The position numbers were made by a program, and so were the translations under genes. The notes below the pieces were generated by a model. The model ran no database searches. It was given only the letters and a program-made list of their open reading frames with translations, and was not told the DNA's origin. From assembly GCA_003241645.1 (NCBI GenBank), contig QFOX01000003.1, forward strand, positions 14,757 through 78,756: a stretch of DNA of 64,000 nt, given 5' to 3'. This DNA comes from Azospirillum brasilense. Lineage in GTDB: Bacteria > Pseudomonadota > Alphaproteobacteria > Rickettsiales > UBA3002. Below, piece by piece: positions 41,959-51,615 of this stretch; position 1 is the first letter of the stretch; the number at the start of each line of letters is the position of its first letter.

Positions 41959-42669
41959 ATGAAGCGCGCCGCACGGTATCTCGGTCAATTGGTGCGGGTT
42001 AGCGTGTGGGGTGGCCTTGCAAGCATTCTGCTGTACTTGGCATATACGCTGGTCACGCCTTATCGCTATGAGGACCTTCCGCCGCTGAAAGATGGCGACA
42101 TTGTTTTCCAGACCATCAACACGTCCCAAACGCTGGCTATCATGTTTGCGACACACAGCGTGTATAGCCACGTGGGTGTTGTTGAAATGCGCGATGGCAA
42201 ACCCATGGTCATCGAAGCGGTCGGCCCGGTACGTGTCATCTCGCTTGATAAATGGGTGAACCAGGGCATGCGCGACCGTGTGGCCATTGCGCGCGTGGAT
42301 GGTTTGACCGCTGAGCAGGGTAAGGCCACGGTTGCTGCCGCGAAAGCATATCTGGGCAAGCCTTATGACTTCTATTTTCTCGACGATGAGAAGCGAATCT
42401 ATTGCAGCGAACTCGTCTACAAAGCGTTCCAAAAGGGTGCAGGCATTCCTGTCGGCACAGTAGAAAAAGTAGGTGATCTCAGCGTCGATAATTTCTTTGT
42501 TCGGGATCTTATCAGAAAGCGCTGGCACAACTATCCGCCCTGTGATGGACAAAAAAGTTTTGATGCCTGTTACGCAACTGTTATGCAGCAATCACTGGTT
42601 TCGCCCGTTTCGCTGGAGCGCGATGAAAAGGTGAAACTCATTTACTCCAACTACGGTTTAACGCCATGA
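41959..42669 (+). CDS. YiiX/YebB-type NlpC/P60-like cysteine hydrolase, membrane-anchored
   Basis: A 236-aa protein with one N-terminal membrane helix (about 12-32) and a circularly permuted papain-like domain: LKDGDIVFQT, His in HSVYSHVGVV and Cys in IYCSELVYKAF. The order (His before Cys) is the permuted NlpC/P60 arrangement. Such proteins hydrolyse amide or acyl bonds, for example in cell wall or lipid substrates; specificity unknown. DNA is visibly less GC-rich than the neighbours. It interrupts the lysC-ptsP linkage. Its stop overlaps the next ATG by 4 nt (ATGA). Confidence 0.85.
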   Translation: MKRAARYLGQLVRVSVWGGLASILLYLAYTLVTPYRYEDLPPLKDGDIVFQTINTSQTLAIMFATHSVYSHVGVVEMRDGKPMVIEAVGPVRVISLDKWVNQGMRDRVAIARVDGLTAEQGKATVAAAKAYLGKPYDFYFLDDEKRIYCSELVYKAFQKGAGIPVGTVEKVGDLSVDNFFVRDLIRKRWHNYPPCDGQKSFDACYATVMQQSLVSPVSLERDEKVKLIYSNYGLTP

Positions 42670-43664
42670 CACATAATCTATCGCAACTCTGGGCCCGTGG
42701 AGTCGAATTTTTGGGCTCCAAACACGCCATCATGGGCGGGGCGATGAGCTGGGTGTCCGAGCGGAATCTGGTAGCCGCCATGAGCAATGCGGGCGCGTTC
42801 GGCGTCATCGCCGCCAGCTCCATGCCGCCGGAGCTGCTGGATAAAGAGATCAAGGCCACGCAGGCGCTCACGCAGAAGCCGTTCGGCGTGAACCTCATCA
42901 TCATGCACCCGCAGCTGGCGGAGCTGGTCGAAATTTGTATCGCCAACACCGTGACCCACGTAGTGCTGGCGGGCGGCGTGCCGAAGGGCCCCACCATTGC
43001 GCGCCTGAAGGAGGGCGGGGCGAAGGTCATCTGCTTCGCACCCACGGCGGCGCTGGGCAAGAAGCTCGTTAAAATGGGGGCGGATGCGCTGGTCATCGAA
43101 GGCGCGGAAGCGGGTGGCCATATCGGCCCGGTTTCCACCTCCGTGCTGGCGCAGGAGATCCTGCCCGTGATCAAGGACGTGCCGGTGTTCGTGGCGGGCG
43201 GCATCGGCCGCGGTGAAGCCATGGTCAGCTACCTCGAGATGGGCGCCTCCGGCGTGCAGCTGGGCACGCGTTTTGTGTGCGCCGAAGAATGCGTGGCGCA
43301 CGAGAATTTCAAGAAAGCCTTCATCAACGCCAATGCGCGCGATGCGGTCGCCAGCGTGCAGTATCACCCGGATTTTCCGGTCATTCCCGTGCGCGCCATC
43401 GCCAACAAAGCGTCCGACGAGTTCACCCGCTTCCAGAAAGAAACGGTGGAGAAGGTCTTCGCAGGTGCACAAACCAAGGACGAAGGCCAGCTGGCCATTG
43501 AGCATTTCTGGGCCGGCAGCCTGCGCAAAGCCGTGGTGGACGGCGACGTGGAGCGTGGTTCGCTGATGGCGGGCCAGAGCGTGGGCATGGTGCAGCGCAT
43601 TCAAAGCTGCCAAGAAATTGTTGACGAACTGGTGCAGCAGGCCACAGAATACCTGTCGCAATAG
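42666..43664 (+). CDS. FMN-dependent nitronate monooxygenase / FabK-like enoyl reductase
   Basis: A 332-aa TIM-barrel flavoprotein. The FMN phosphate-binding segment EGAEAGGHIGP and VFVAGGIGRGEAMVSYLEMGASGVQLGTR are diagnostic of the NMO/FabK family. The family includes nitronate monooxygenases and enoyl-ACP reductase II (FabK), and sequence alone does not separate them here. It is translationally coupled to the YiiX-type gene and followed by ptsP. Confidence 0.88.
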   Translation: MTHNLSQLWARGVEFLGSKHAIMGGAMSWVSERNLVAAMSNAGAFGVIAASSMPPELLDKEIKATQALTQKPFGVNLIIMHPQLAELVEICIANTVTHVVLAGGVPKGPTIARLKEGGAKVICFAPTAALGKKLVKMGADALVIEGAEAGGHIGPVSTSVLAQEILPVIKDVPVFVAGGIGRGEAMVSYLEMGASGVQLGTRFVCAEECVAHENFKKAFINANARDAVASVQYHPDFPVIPVRAIANKASDEFTRFQKETVEKVFAGAQTKDEGQLAIEHFWAGSLRKAVVDGDVERGSLMAGQSVGMVQRIQSCQEIVDELVQQATEYLSQ

Positions 43665-43757
43665 CACGGCAGGCCTGCAATCTTTGCAGTATCGATAATA
43701 CGCACGCGCCGATACCGTTGCAGCGGATGGAACAAACGTCTTAGCGGCAGGTGAATT

Positions 43758-46052
43758 TTGGCAAGCATCATCCCCATTGATCCAGCGATGTCGGCGCTTC
43801 AGGCGCCCATCCTGTTGTTGCGCAAAGTGCGCGACGCGATGATGGCGCCGAGTGACTCTGCCCAAGGCCGGCTCGACACGCTGGTGAAGACCATCGCCGA
43901 AGCGCTGCAATCCGATGTGTGCTCGATCTACCTCGCGCGGCCGGGCGATATTCTGGAACTGTTCGCCAGCCATGGCCTGAAACGCGACGCGGTGCATGTG
44001 ACCCGCCTGCGCGTGGGCGAGGGGCTGGTGGGCGAGGTCGCCGCCAGCGGGCTGGACCTCAACCTTGCCGACCCGGCCAAGCACCCCAAATTCGCTTACC
44101 GCCCGGAAACCGGCGAGGAAATTTACAATAGCTTCATCGGCGTGCCGCTGCTGCACAGCCACCGCACCATCGGCGTGCTGGTGGTGCAAAGCAAGGCCGC
44201 GCGCACTTATTCCGACGAGCTGGCCGAAGTGCTGCACGCGGTGGCCATGGTCATTTCCGAACTGGCCATCGGCAGCAAGGTGGTGGACCTTTACGAGATC
44301 ACCGGCACCGAACACCCGACCCTGCAATCGCAGCAGATCACCGGGCAGACGCTGGCGGGCGGCATTGCCAAAGCACCCATCGTGCTGCACCGCCCGAAGA
44401 TCGAGATCACCAAGCTGGTGAGCGACTCGCCGGACGAGGAGGAGCGGCGCTTCCACAACGCGCTCGCGTCGCTGCAGGAATCGGTGGATGCGATGATCAC
44501 CGCCAGCGGGCTGGAAGAGGGCTCCGACCACCGCGATATTCTCGAAAGCTACCGCCTGTTCTCGCAGGACCGTGGGTGGATCGACCGCATCGTCGAAGCC
44601 ATCCACACCGGCCTCACCGCCGAGGCTGCGGTGCGCAAAGTGCAGGAAGAAATGCACGCGCGCCTGAGCCAGATCACCAGCGTGTACATTCAGGAGCGCA
44701 TCCACGATCTGGAGGACCTCTCCGAGCGGCTGCTGTACCACTTGCAGGGCATCAACCCTTCGGCGGCGCAGGGCGTGCTGCCGGATTCGTTCATTCTGGT
44801 GGCCGCGTCGCTGGGCCCGGCCGAACTGCTGGAATACGATGCGTCGCGCATCAAGGGCGTCATCATGGCGGAAGGCACGCCGACGAGCCATGTCGCCATC
44901 ATTGCGCGGATGATGGATATTCCCATGATCGGCCGGGTCGAGAGCATTCTCACCATGGTGCAGCCGGGTGATCTGTGCGTGGTGCAGGGCGACCAGGGCC
45001 AGGTCTATGTGCGCCCGCCGGAAGATATTGAGGCCGCGGTGGATGCCGAGATCGCCGCGCGCGCCTTCCAGACCGCCATCTATGCCGCCACGCGCGACCT
45101 GCCCGCCGAAACGAAAGATGGCGAGCGCATTTCGCTGAATTTGAACCTCGGGCTTTTCGTCAATCCCGACCACCTCGCCGCGCCCGACGTGGATGGGGTG
45201 GGCCTGTTCCGCACCGAGCTGCCCTACATGGCCAGCCGCGAACTGCCCACGGTGGAAGAGCAGCAGCGCATCTACCGCGACGCGATCGAGAAGGCGCGGG
45301 GCAAGAAAGTCATTTTCCGCGCGTTCGATATTGGTGGGGATAAGCAGGTTCCCTACATCCAGACCGAGGACGAGGAAAACCCCGCCATGGGCTGGCGTGC
45401 TACACGCATCGGGCTGGATCGTCCGGTCATCCTGCGCCAGCAGTTCCGCGCGCTCATTCGCGCCGCCGCGGGCGAACAGCTCTATGTCATGTTCCCCTTC
45501 ATTGCCGAGGTGAGCGAGTTCGACGCCGTGAAGCTGTTGCTGCAGCGCGAACTGCAACGCGCCAAGGACGAGGGCATCACCCCGCCCAAGGCCGTCAAGA
45601 CCGGCACCATGCTGGAGATCCCGTCGTTGCTGTTCCAACTGCCGGAACTGTGCGAGCGGGTGGATTTCATCTCCATCGGCAGCAACGACCTACTGCAGTT
45701 CCTGTTCGCGTGCGACCGGGGCTCGTCGAAAGTGGGTGGGCGTTACGACCCGCTGAACCCTATCGTCATGCGCGCCATCCAGTCCATCGCCACCACCGCC
45801 GCCGAATACAAAGTCGAGCTGGGCTTCTGCGGTGACATGGCCACCCGCCCGCTGGATGCGATGGCGCTGATCGCCTGCGGCGTGCGCGCGCTGTCCATGC
45901 CGCCAGCGTCCATCGGCCCGGTGAAAGCCATGCTGCGCAGCATGGATGTGCGCGCCATGCGCAGCTACCTCGATTACGTCTGCACCGAGCCGCTGCACAC
46001 CATCCGCCCGGCGCTGGAGCGCTTTGCCCGCGACCACGGCGTGGAAGTGTAG
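43758..46052 (+). CDS. ptsP: Nitrogen-PTS enzyme I (EI-Ntr)
   Basis: EI-Ntr takes phosphate from PEP and passes it to NPr and EIIA-Ntr in a regulatory phosphorelay linked to nitrogen and potassium status. The 764-aa protein has an N-terminal GAF domain (about 30-175), the phosphohistidine domain with His378 in GTPTSHVAIIARM, and a PEP-binding barrel (RTELPYMASRELPTVEEQ, FDIGGDK, SIGSNDLLQFLFACDRG). The TTG start is chosen because AGGTG lies ~4 nt upstream; an ATG 30 nt downstream lacks an SD. Confidence 0.96.
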   Translation: MASIIPIDPAMSALQAPILLLRKVRDAMMAPSDSAQGRLDTLVKTIAEALQSDVCSIYLARPGDILELFASHGLKRDAVHVTRLRVGEGLVGEVAASGLDLNLADPAKHPKFAYRPETGEEIYNSFIGVPLLHSHRTIGVLVVQSKAARTYSDELAEVLHAVAMVISELAIGSKVVDLYEITGTEHPTLQSQQITGQTLAGGIAKAPIVLHRPKIEITKLVSDSPDEEERRFHNALASLQESVDAMITASGLEEGSDHRDILESYRLFSQDRGWIDRIVEAIHTGLTAEAAVRKVQEEMHARLSQITSVYIQERIHDLEDLSERLLYHLQGINPSAAQGVLPDSFILVAASLGPAELLEYDASRIKGVIMAEGTPTSHVAIIARMMDIPMIGRVESILTMVQPGDLCVVQGDQGQVYVRPPEDIEAAVDAEIAARAFQTAIYAATRDLPAETKDGERISLNLNLGLFVNPDHLAAPDVDGVGLFRTELPYMASRELPTVEEQQRIYRDAIEKARGKKVIFRAFDIGGDKQVPYIQTEDEENPAMGWRATRIGLDRPVILRQQFRALIRAAAGEQLYVMFPFIAEVSEFDAVKLLLQRELQRAKDEGITPPKAVKTGTMLEIPSLLFQLPELCERVDFISIGSNDLLQFLFACDRGSSKVGGRYDPLNPIVMRAIQSIATTAAEYKVELGFCGDMATRPLDAMALIACGVRALSMPPASIGPVKAMLRSMDVRAMRSYLDYVCTEPLHTIRPALERFARDHGVEV

Positions 46053-46105
46053 CCACCCGCATGCTGCCGCTTGCACGTGCGCGCGTAATTCACTAAAACC
46101 GCGCC

Positions 46106-46966
46106 ATGAGTGCTCACACCCCCATGCGTTTGCCGGATCATTTGTCGCGTGCCGATATCGGCGCTTACATGCGCGACCTGCGCCGCCATTACGGCCTGAG
46201 CGAGCAGGACGTGTCGGAACGGCTGCATATCCGCGCGAAATACGTGACCGCGATCGAAGAAGCGAATTTCGACGCGATGCCCGGCAAAGCCTATGCGCGC
46301 GGCTATGTGCACACCTACGCTGAATTTCTGGGGCTGGATGCCGACCATGTGGTCGAGCGCTGCTTCGGCGCCGAGCTGGCGCGCGAGGTGCAGGCCCACA
46401 CCCTGCCGGATTCCACGCGCTGGACCATGGCGTCGCGCCGCAATGGCAGCATGGCGTTGGTGGTGCTGGTGGTGGCGGCGCTGGGCTATTTCCTGTTCTT
46501 CAACGGCGACGATGCACCGCAGCAAAACCAGCCGGATGTGGCGAGCGTGCCCGCCGTGCCGGAGGAATATCTGGAAAGCATGCGCACGCAGCTGATGCCC
46601 ACGCGCGACACGTTCGATTGCCTCGTTGCCGAGCGCACGCTTGGCTGCTTCAGCGCGCAGCGCGTCACCCGCCAATGGGTGAACCCGCATGCCGTGCCCG
46701 ACATGGCCCCTGCCGCGGTGGAGCCGGATGCTTCGCCGCTGGGCGAGGACGCTGCCGCTGCTGAAAACGAGGCGCAGGACGAAGCAGAAAAACCCGCACC
46801 CAAGGCCGCATCCGAAGCACCGAAGGATCTCGCGGCGGAGCTGAAGAAAAAGCAAACGAACGCCGATACCAAGGCGGAAAACGCACCCGCGAAAAAGCCG
46901 GACGCCACGGCCGAAGAAGACACGCCCGCAGAGAAAAAAGAAGACGCGACCGAGGAGCAGGAATGA
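46106..46966 (+). CDS. RodZ-like HTH membrane protein
   Basis: A 286-aa protein with an N-terminal RodZ-type helix-turn-helix domain (about 13-95: IGAYMRDLRRHYGLSEQDVS, IEEANFDAMPGKAYARGYVHTYAEFLGLD), one membrane helix (about 112-130) and a periplasmic C-terminus. RodZ links MreB to the cell wall machinery. The usual RodZ beta domain is not obvious; instead a segment with two Cys (FDCLVAERTLGCFS) is followed by ~90 residues of Ala/Lys/Glu/Pro low complexity. The rodZ-ispG adjacency is typical. The stop overlaps the ispG start. Confidence 0.85.
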   Translation: MSAHTPMRLPDHLSRADIGAYMRDLRRHYGLSEQDVSERLHIRAKYVTAIEEANFDAMPGKAYARGYVHTYAEFLGLDADHVVERCFGAELAREVQAHTLPDSTRWTMASRRNGSMALVVLVVAALGYFLFFNGDDAPQQNQPDVASVPAVPEEYLESMRTQLMPTRDTFDCLVAERTLGCFSAQRVTRQWVNPHAVPDMAPAAVEPDASPLGEDAAAAENEAQDEAEKPAPKAASEAPKDLAAELKKKQTNADTKAENAPAKKPDATAEEDTPAEKKEDATEEQE

Positions 46967-48183
46967 TGCGCCGCGTGTCGCATGCAGGGCGCATTGGCCA
47001 TGTCGCCATCGGTGGTGATGCGCCCATCGTGGTGCAATCCATGACCAACACCGACACGGCCGACGTGGCCGCCACCATCGCACAGGTCAAGCTGCTGGCG
47101 GATGCGGGCTCGGAGCTGGTGCGCATTACCGTGAACAACGAAGCCGCCGCGCGCGGCGTGGCCCCCATCCGCGAGGGGTTGGACGCGCTGGGTTGCAATG
47201 TGCCGCTGGTGGGCGATTTCCATTATAACGGTCACCGCCTGCTGACGAGCTTTCCCGAAATGGCGCAGGCGCTGGCGAAATACCGCATCAACCCCGGCAA
47301 TGTTGGCTTCGGCGAGAAAATGGACAGCCAGTTCTCGCAGATGATCGAGATCGCGCTGCATAACGATAAGCCTGTGCGCATCGGCGTGAACTGGGGCTCG
47401 ATGGATCAGGCGCTGTTGGCGAAACTGATGGACGCGAACGCGGTCCTGCCGCAGCCGAAAGAAGCCGAACAAGTGGCGCGCGACGCGCTCGTGCAATCGG
47501 CGCTCAATAACGCCGCGCGCGCCGAAGCGCTGGGCATGGCACCGGGGAATATTTTCCTCTCGGCCAAGGTCAGCCGTGTGCAGGACCTCATCGCGGTCTA
47601 CCGCGCGCTCGCGGCGCAATGCCGTTATGCGCTGCATCTTGGCCTCACCGAGGCGGGCATGGGCAGCAAAGGCATCGTCGCCTCCAGCGCCGCACTCGCT
47701 GTGCTGCTGCAGGAAGGCATCGGCGATACGATCCGCATTTCACTGACGCCCGAGCCGAATGGCGACCGCCGTCAGGAGGTCATCGTGGCGCAGGAATTGC
47801 TGCAGACCATGGGGCTGCGCAATTTCACGCCGCTGGTCACGGCGTGCCCGGGCTGCGGCCGCACCACCAGCACCTATTTCCAGGAACTGGCCGACGATAT
47901 CCAGAAATACCTGCGCGCGCGCATGCCCGTATGGGGCAAGGAATATCCGGGGGCGGAGGCCATGAACGTGGCGGTCATGGGCTGCATCGTCAACGGCCCG
48001 GGCGAAAGCAAGCACGCGCATATCGGCATTTCCTTGCCCGGCACGGGCGAATCGCCGGTGGCCCCGGTGTTCGAGGATGGCGTGAAGGTCGCCACTTTGC
48101 GCGGCGACAGCATCGCCGAGGAATTCAAGGCGCGGCTCGAAGCCTACGTGGCGCGAAAATTCGGACATCCCAAGGCGGCCTGA
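46963..48183 (+). CDS. ispG: 4-hydroxy-3-methylbut-2-enyl diphosphate synthase IspG
   Basis: This Fe-S enzyme of the MEP isoprenoid pathway reduces MEcPP to HMBPP. At 406 aa it is the proteobacterial short form: N-terminal TIM barrel (PIVVQSMTNTDTADVAATI, INPGNVGF) and C-terminal cluster domain with CPGCGRTT and VMGCIVNGPGE cysteines. Two adjacent ATGs (46963, 46966) overlap the rodZ-like stop codon, with GAGGAGCAGG upstream. A palindromic repeat follows before hisS. Confidence 0.97.
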   Translation: MMRRVSHAGRIGHVAIGGDAPIVVQSMTNTDTADVAATIAQVKLLADAGSELVRITVNNEAAARGVAPIREGLDALGCNVPLVGDFHYNGHRLLTSFPEMAQALAKYRINPGNVGFGEKMDSQFSQMIEIALHNDKPVRIGVNWGSMDQALLAKLMDANAVLPQPKEAEQVARDALVQSALNNAARAEALGMAPGNIFLSAKVSRVQDLIAVYRALAAQCRYALHLGLTEAGMGSKGIVASSAALAVLLQEGIGDTIRISLTPEPNGDRRQEVIVAQELLQTMGLRNFTPLVTACPGCGRTTSTYFQELADDIQKYLRARMPVWGKEYPGAEAMNVAVMGCIVNGPGESKHAHIGISLPGTGESPVAPVFEDGVKVATLRGDSIAEEFKARLEAYVARKFGHPKAA

Positions 48184-48184
48184 T

Positions 48185-48270
48185 CGTCATTGCGAGCAAA
48201 CTGCGAAGCAATCCAGTCCTGAGAGCCCGTATCCCTGGATTGCCGCGTCGCTTCGCTCCTCGCAATGACG
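48185..48270. repeat. Palindromic repeat, family A copy 2 (ispG/hisS gap)
   Basis: An 86-bp imperfect palindrome starting CGTCATTGCGAG and ending CTCGCAATGACG, the same family as 8515-8601. Its inner arms are GAAGCAATCCAG and CTGGATTGCCGCG. It starts 2 bp after the ispG stop. The rest of the 212-bp gap (48271-48395) shows no recognised element. Confidence 0.92.
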
Positions 48271-48395
48271 TATTATATGCTTGCCAGCCGCATTCCACCC
48301 GGCTAACAACCAAGCACCGCATGCAAGGGCGTGCGTGGAAGAAGCAGGCGAGCGACGCCGCTTCGCCAACCTAGGATAAGTGAATTGAAACGTTA

Positions 48396-49661
48396 ATGGC
48401 CCAAGCCCTCCAACCCGTTCGCGGCACGCACGACCTGCTGGCCGATGATTTCGCCGCCCACCAACACGTGGCGCTTACCGCGCAGGCCATTGCCCAGCGC
48501 TATGGCTATGGCCGGGTGGATACGCCCATTTTTGAATTCTCCGAAGTGTTCCACCGCGCCGTTGGCGAAACCTCGGACATCGTGTCGAAAGAAACCTACA
48601 GCTTCACCGACCGTGGCGGCGAAAGCCTGACGCTGCGGCCGGAATTCACCGCCGCCATCGTGCGCAGCTACATCAGCAACGGGCTGCAGCAATTCGCGCC
48701 GTACAAATGCTTCTACCATGGCCCGGCCTTCCGCTACGAGCGCCCGCAGAAGGGCCGCCTGCGCCAGTTCCACCAGATCGGGGCGGAGCTGCTGGGCGCG
48801 TCGGAGCCGACGGCGGATATCGAGATCATCGCGCTGGGCATGCATATCCTTGAATCGCTGGGTTTGAGCCAGTCCGTGCAGCTGGAGATCAATTCGCTGG
48901 GCGACGCTGAATCGCGCAGCAATTACCGCAACCAGCTGGTCGATTATTTGCAGGGCCACCGCAGCAGCCTGTCGGAAGATAGCCTGAAACGGCTGGAGAA
49001 AAATCCGCTGCGCATCCTCGATTCGAAGGACGAGGGCGACCGCGCCATCATCGCCGAAGCACCGAACCTGCACGACGCGTTCAACGATGCGTCGAAGGCG
49101 TTCTTCGCCCGCGTGCTGGAAGGGCTCGCCAGCCTGAACATCACCCCGGTCATCAACACCAAGCTGGTGCGCGGGCTGGATTATTATTCGCACACCGTGT
49201 TCGAGGTGACGACCACGCAGCTGGGTGCGCAAGGCACCGTGCTTGCCGGTGGGCGCTATGACGGGCTGGTGGAACTGATGGGTGGGCCCGCCACCGCCGG
49301 CATCGGCTTCGCCGCCGGGGTCGAGCGCCTCGCCGCGCTGATGCAGGAACTGGGCAGCATGCCCGCGCGCGCGGCCGTGGCCGACGTGGCCGTGGTGCCG
49401 ATGCAGGACGCCGCCGAGGGCGCGGCCTGGGGCATCGCGCAAAGCCTGCGCCATGCCGGCTTCAAGACCGAGATCGCCTACAAGGGCAAAGGCGGCAAAC
49501 GCCTGCAGCGCGCCGATAAACTGGGCGCGACCTTTGCCATCATGCTGGGCGACGACGAGCTCGCCGCCGGCACCGCCACCATCAAAAACCTGAAAGACGG
49601 CAGCCAGCAGACCGTGCCGCAGTCGCAGATCATTCCTACCCTTTCCCGCATGAGCCGCTAA
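48396..49661 (+). CDS. hisS: Histidyl-tRNA synthetase
   Basis: A class II synthetase that charges tRNA-His. The 421-aa protein opens with QPVRGTHDLL, motif 2 FRYERPQKGRLRQFHQIGAE, the histidine-binding RGLDYYSHTVFEV and the motif 3 region AGGRYDGLVELMGGPATAG, ending with the anticodon-binding domain (about 325-421). SD is weak. Its TAA overlaps the ATG of prfA, giving tight coupling. Confidence 0.98.
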   Translation: MAQALQPVRGTHDLLADDFAAHQHVALTAQAIAQRYGYGRVDTPIFEFSEVFHRAVGETSDIVSKETYSFTDRGGESLTLRPEFTAAIVRSYISNGLQQFAPYKCFYHGPAFRYERPQKGRLRQFHQIGAELLGASEPTADIEIIALGMHILESLGLSQSVQLEINSLGDAESRSNYRNQLVDYLQGHRSSLSEDSLKRLEKNPLRILDSKDEGDRAIIAEAPNLHDAFNDASKAFFARVLEGLASLNITPVINTKLVRGLDYYSHTVFEVTTTQLGAQGTVLAGGRYDGLVELMGGPATAGIGFAAGVERLAALMQELGSMPARAAVADVAVVPMQDAAEGAAWGIAQSLRHAGFKTEIAYKGKGGKRLQRADKLGATFAIMLGDDELAAGTATIKNLKDGSQQTVPQSQIIPTLSRMSR

Positions 49662-50734
49662 TGTCGTTTGAAAAGAAAATTGATGGCATCATTGCCCGCC
49701 ACAAAGAGCTGGGCGATGCCGTATCCAACCCCGAAGCGCTGAAGGGCGGCGAATTCGCCAAGCTCAGCAAGGAATATTCCGACCTCACCGAGATCGTGGA
49801 GACCGCGCTGGCGTGGAAGACCGCACGGCAGGAGCTGGAAGACGCGAAGGCCATGATCAACGGCAAGGACGCCGACATGCGCGAACTCGCGCTGGAAGAA
49901 AAAGCCCAGCTCGACGTGCTGGTGCCTAAACTGACCGAAGAATTACAGGTGCTGCTGCTGCCGAAGGACGAGGCGGATGCGAAGAACGCCATTCTGGAAG
50001 TGCGCGCCGGCACCGGTGGCGACGAAGCGGCCCTGTTCGCGGCCGAACTGTTCCGCATGTACCAGCGTTTCGCCGAGCTTCAGGGCTGGCGTTTTGAGGT
50101 GCTGGAAGTGTCCGAAGGCAGCCTTGGTGGCTACAAGGACGCGCAGGCGAGCATCTCGGGCAAGAACGTGTTCCAGAAACTGAAGTTCGAATCCGGCGTG
50201 CACCGCGTGCAGCGCGTGCCCGCCACCGAAACGCAAGGCCGCATCCACACCTCGGCGGCGACCGTGGCCGTGTTGCCCGAGGCCGAGGACGTGGACATCC
50301 AGATCAACGAGAATGACCTGCGCATCGACGTGTTCCGCAGCTCCGGCCCCGGCGGGCAGTCGGTGAACACCACCGACTCGGCAGTGCGCATCGTGCATAT
50401 CCCCACCGGCGTGACCGTGCAGTGCCAGGACGAGAAATCGCAGCATAAGAACAAAGCCAAGGCGTTGAAAATTCTGCGCGCACGTTTGTATGACGCGGAA
50501 TACCAGAAGCGCGAAGCCGAACGCTCCGCCAGCCGCAAAGGGCAGGTGGGCAGCGGCGATCGTTCCGAGCGCATCCGCACCTACAACTTCCCGCAGGGCC
50601 GCGTGACCGACCACCGCATCAACATGACGCAATACAACCTCGATCAGGTGGTCGAGGGTTCGGGCCTTGCTGCCTTCTGCGATGCGCTCATCGCCGAGGA
50701 TCAGGCCGCCAAACTGGCCGAGGTGCGCGAGTAA
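49661..50734 (+). CDS. prfA: Peptide chain release factor 1
   Basis: RF1 recognises UAA and UAG and triggers peptide release. The 357-aa protein has the PxT anticodon-like motif (RVPATETQG) that marks RF1 rather than RF2, and the catalytic GGQ loop in SSGPGGQSVNTTDSAVRI. The GGQ glutamine is methylated by PrmC, encoded immediately downstream with a 1-nt overlap (TAATG). The hisS-prfA-prmC block is compact and probably one transcript. Confidence 0.99.
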   Translation: MSFEKKIDGIIARHKELGDAVSNPEALKGGEFAKLSKEYSDLTEIVETALAWKTARQELEDAKAMINGKDADMRELALEEKAQLDVLVPKLTEELQVLLLPKDEADAKNAILEVRAGTGGDEAALFAAELFRMYQRFAELQGWRFEVLEVSEGSLGGYKDAQASISGKNVFQKLKFESGVHRVQRVPATETQGRIHTSAATVAVLPEAEDVDIQINENDLRIDVFRSSGPGGQSVNTTDSAVRIVHIPTGVTVQCQDEKSQHKNKAKALKILRARLYDAEYQKREAERSASRKGQVGSGDRSERIRTYNFPQGRVTDHRINMTQYNLDQVVEGSGLAAFCDALIAEDQAAKLAEVRE

Positions 50735-51615
50735 TGACCACCATCGCGCAACAGCTGCAAACGGCCCGTGAATCGCTCGCCCCGGTGGTGGGTGAGCTGG
50801 CCAGGCTGGAAGCGCGGCTGCTGGCGCAGCATGCGTGGCGCATGGCCCCGGAAGTGATCGTGCGCGACGCGAACGAAGCCGTGACCGAAGAGAAAGTGCA
50901 CGCGCTGGAAGCGCTGATCGCCCGCCGCCTGACGCGCGAGCCGATGGCGCAGATCATGGGCTACAAACATTTCTGGAACGACGATTTCGCCGTGACGCGC
51001 GACACGCTGACGCCGCGGGCCGATTCGGAGACCATCATCGAATGCGTGCTGCGCCATGCGCCCGCGCGCGACGCGGCCCACCGTGTGCTGGATCTTGGCA
51101 CGGGTACGGCCTGCCTGCTGCTGACGCTGCTGGGCGAATACCCCAATGCGAAAGGTGTGGGGGTGGATGTTTCGGCCGCGGCGCTGAACGTGGCCCGCCG
51201 CAACGCGCACAACACACTGCGCGCCACGCGCTGCGACTTTGTGAGCGGCCGCTGGTGCGAAACACTGGAAACCTCCGCCCAATTCGATATAGTGGTGAGC
51301 AACCCGCCCTACATTCCGACGCGCGAGATCGCCCGGCTGATGAGCGATGTGCGCGACCACGAGCCCAAGCTGGCGCTCGACGGCGGGGCAGATGGGTTGG
51401 ATTGCTACCGCACGATCCTGGCAACGGTGGGCGCGCATATGGCGCCGCAGGCCCTGCTGGTGTTCGAGGTGGGCGCAGGCCAGGCACAGGATGTGGCCAT
51501 GCACGGGCAGGCCCACGGATTTACCCTGGTGGAGATCGCCAGGGATTTAAATGGGATCGACCGGGTGGTCGCATTCCGCAAAGATAACCACGCAACGAGG
51601 AATGACCATGCGTAG
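50734..51615 (+). CDS. prmC: Release factor glutamine methyltransferase
   Basis: PrmC methylates the GGQ glutamine of RF1 and RF2 to speed termination. The 293-aa protein has an N-terminal helical domain, VLDLGTGTACLLLTLL as SAM motif I (with a DLGTGT core) and the NPPYIPT catalytic motif that binds the glutamine. The ATG overlaps the prfA stop codon. Its last codons overlap the start of the DUF4167 gene. Confidence 0.98.
   Translation: MTTIAQQLQTARESLAPVVGELARLEARLLAQHAWRMAPEVIVRDANEAVTEEKVHALEALIARRLTREPMAQIMGYKHFWNDDFAVTRDTLTPRADSETIIECVLRHAPARDAAHRVLDLGTGTACLLLTLLGEYPNAKGVGVDVSAAALNVARRNAHNTLRATRCDFVSGRWCETLETSAQFDIVVSNPPYIPTREIARLMSDVRDHEPKLALDGGADGLDCYRTILATVGAHMAPQALLVFEVGAGQAQDVAMHGQAHGFTLVEIARDLNGIDRVVAFRKDNHATRNDHA

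Noticed and set aside
42678..45638. A 986-codon minus-strand frame opposite the NMO-like gene and ptsP
   Set aside because: Antisense shadow of two conserved genes, with low-complexity His/Arg composition and no recognisable domain.
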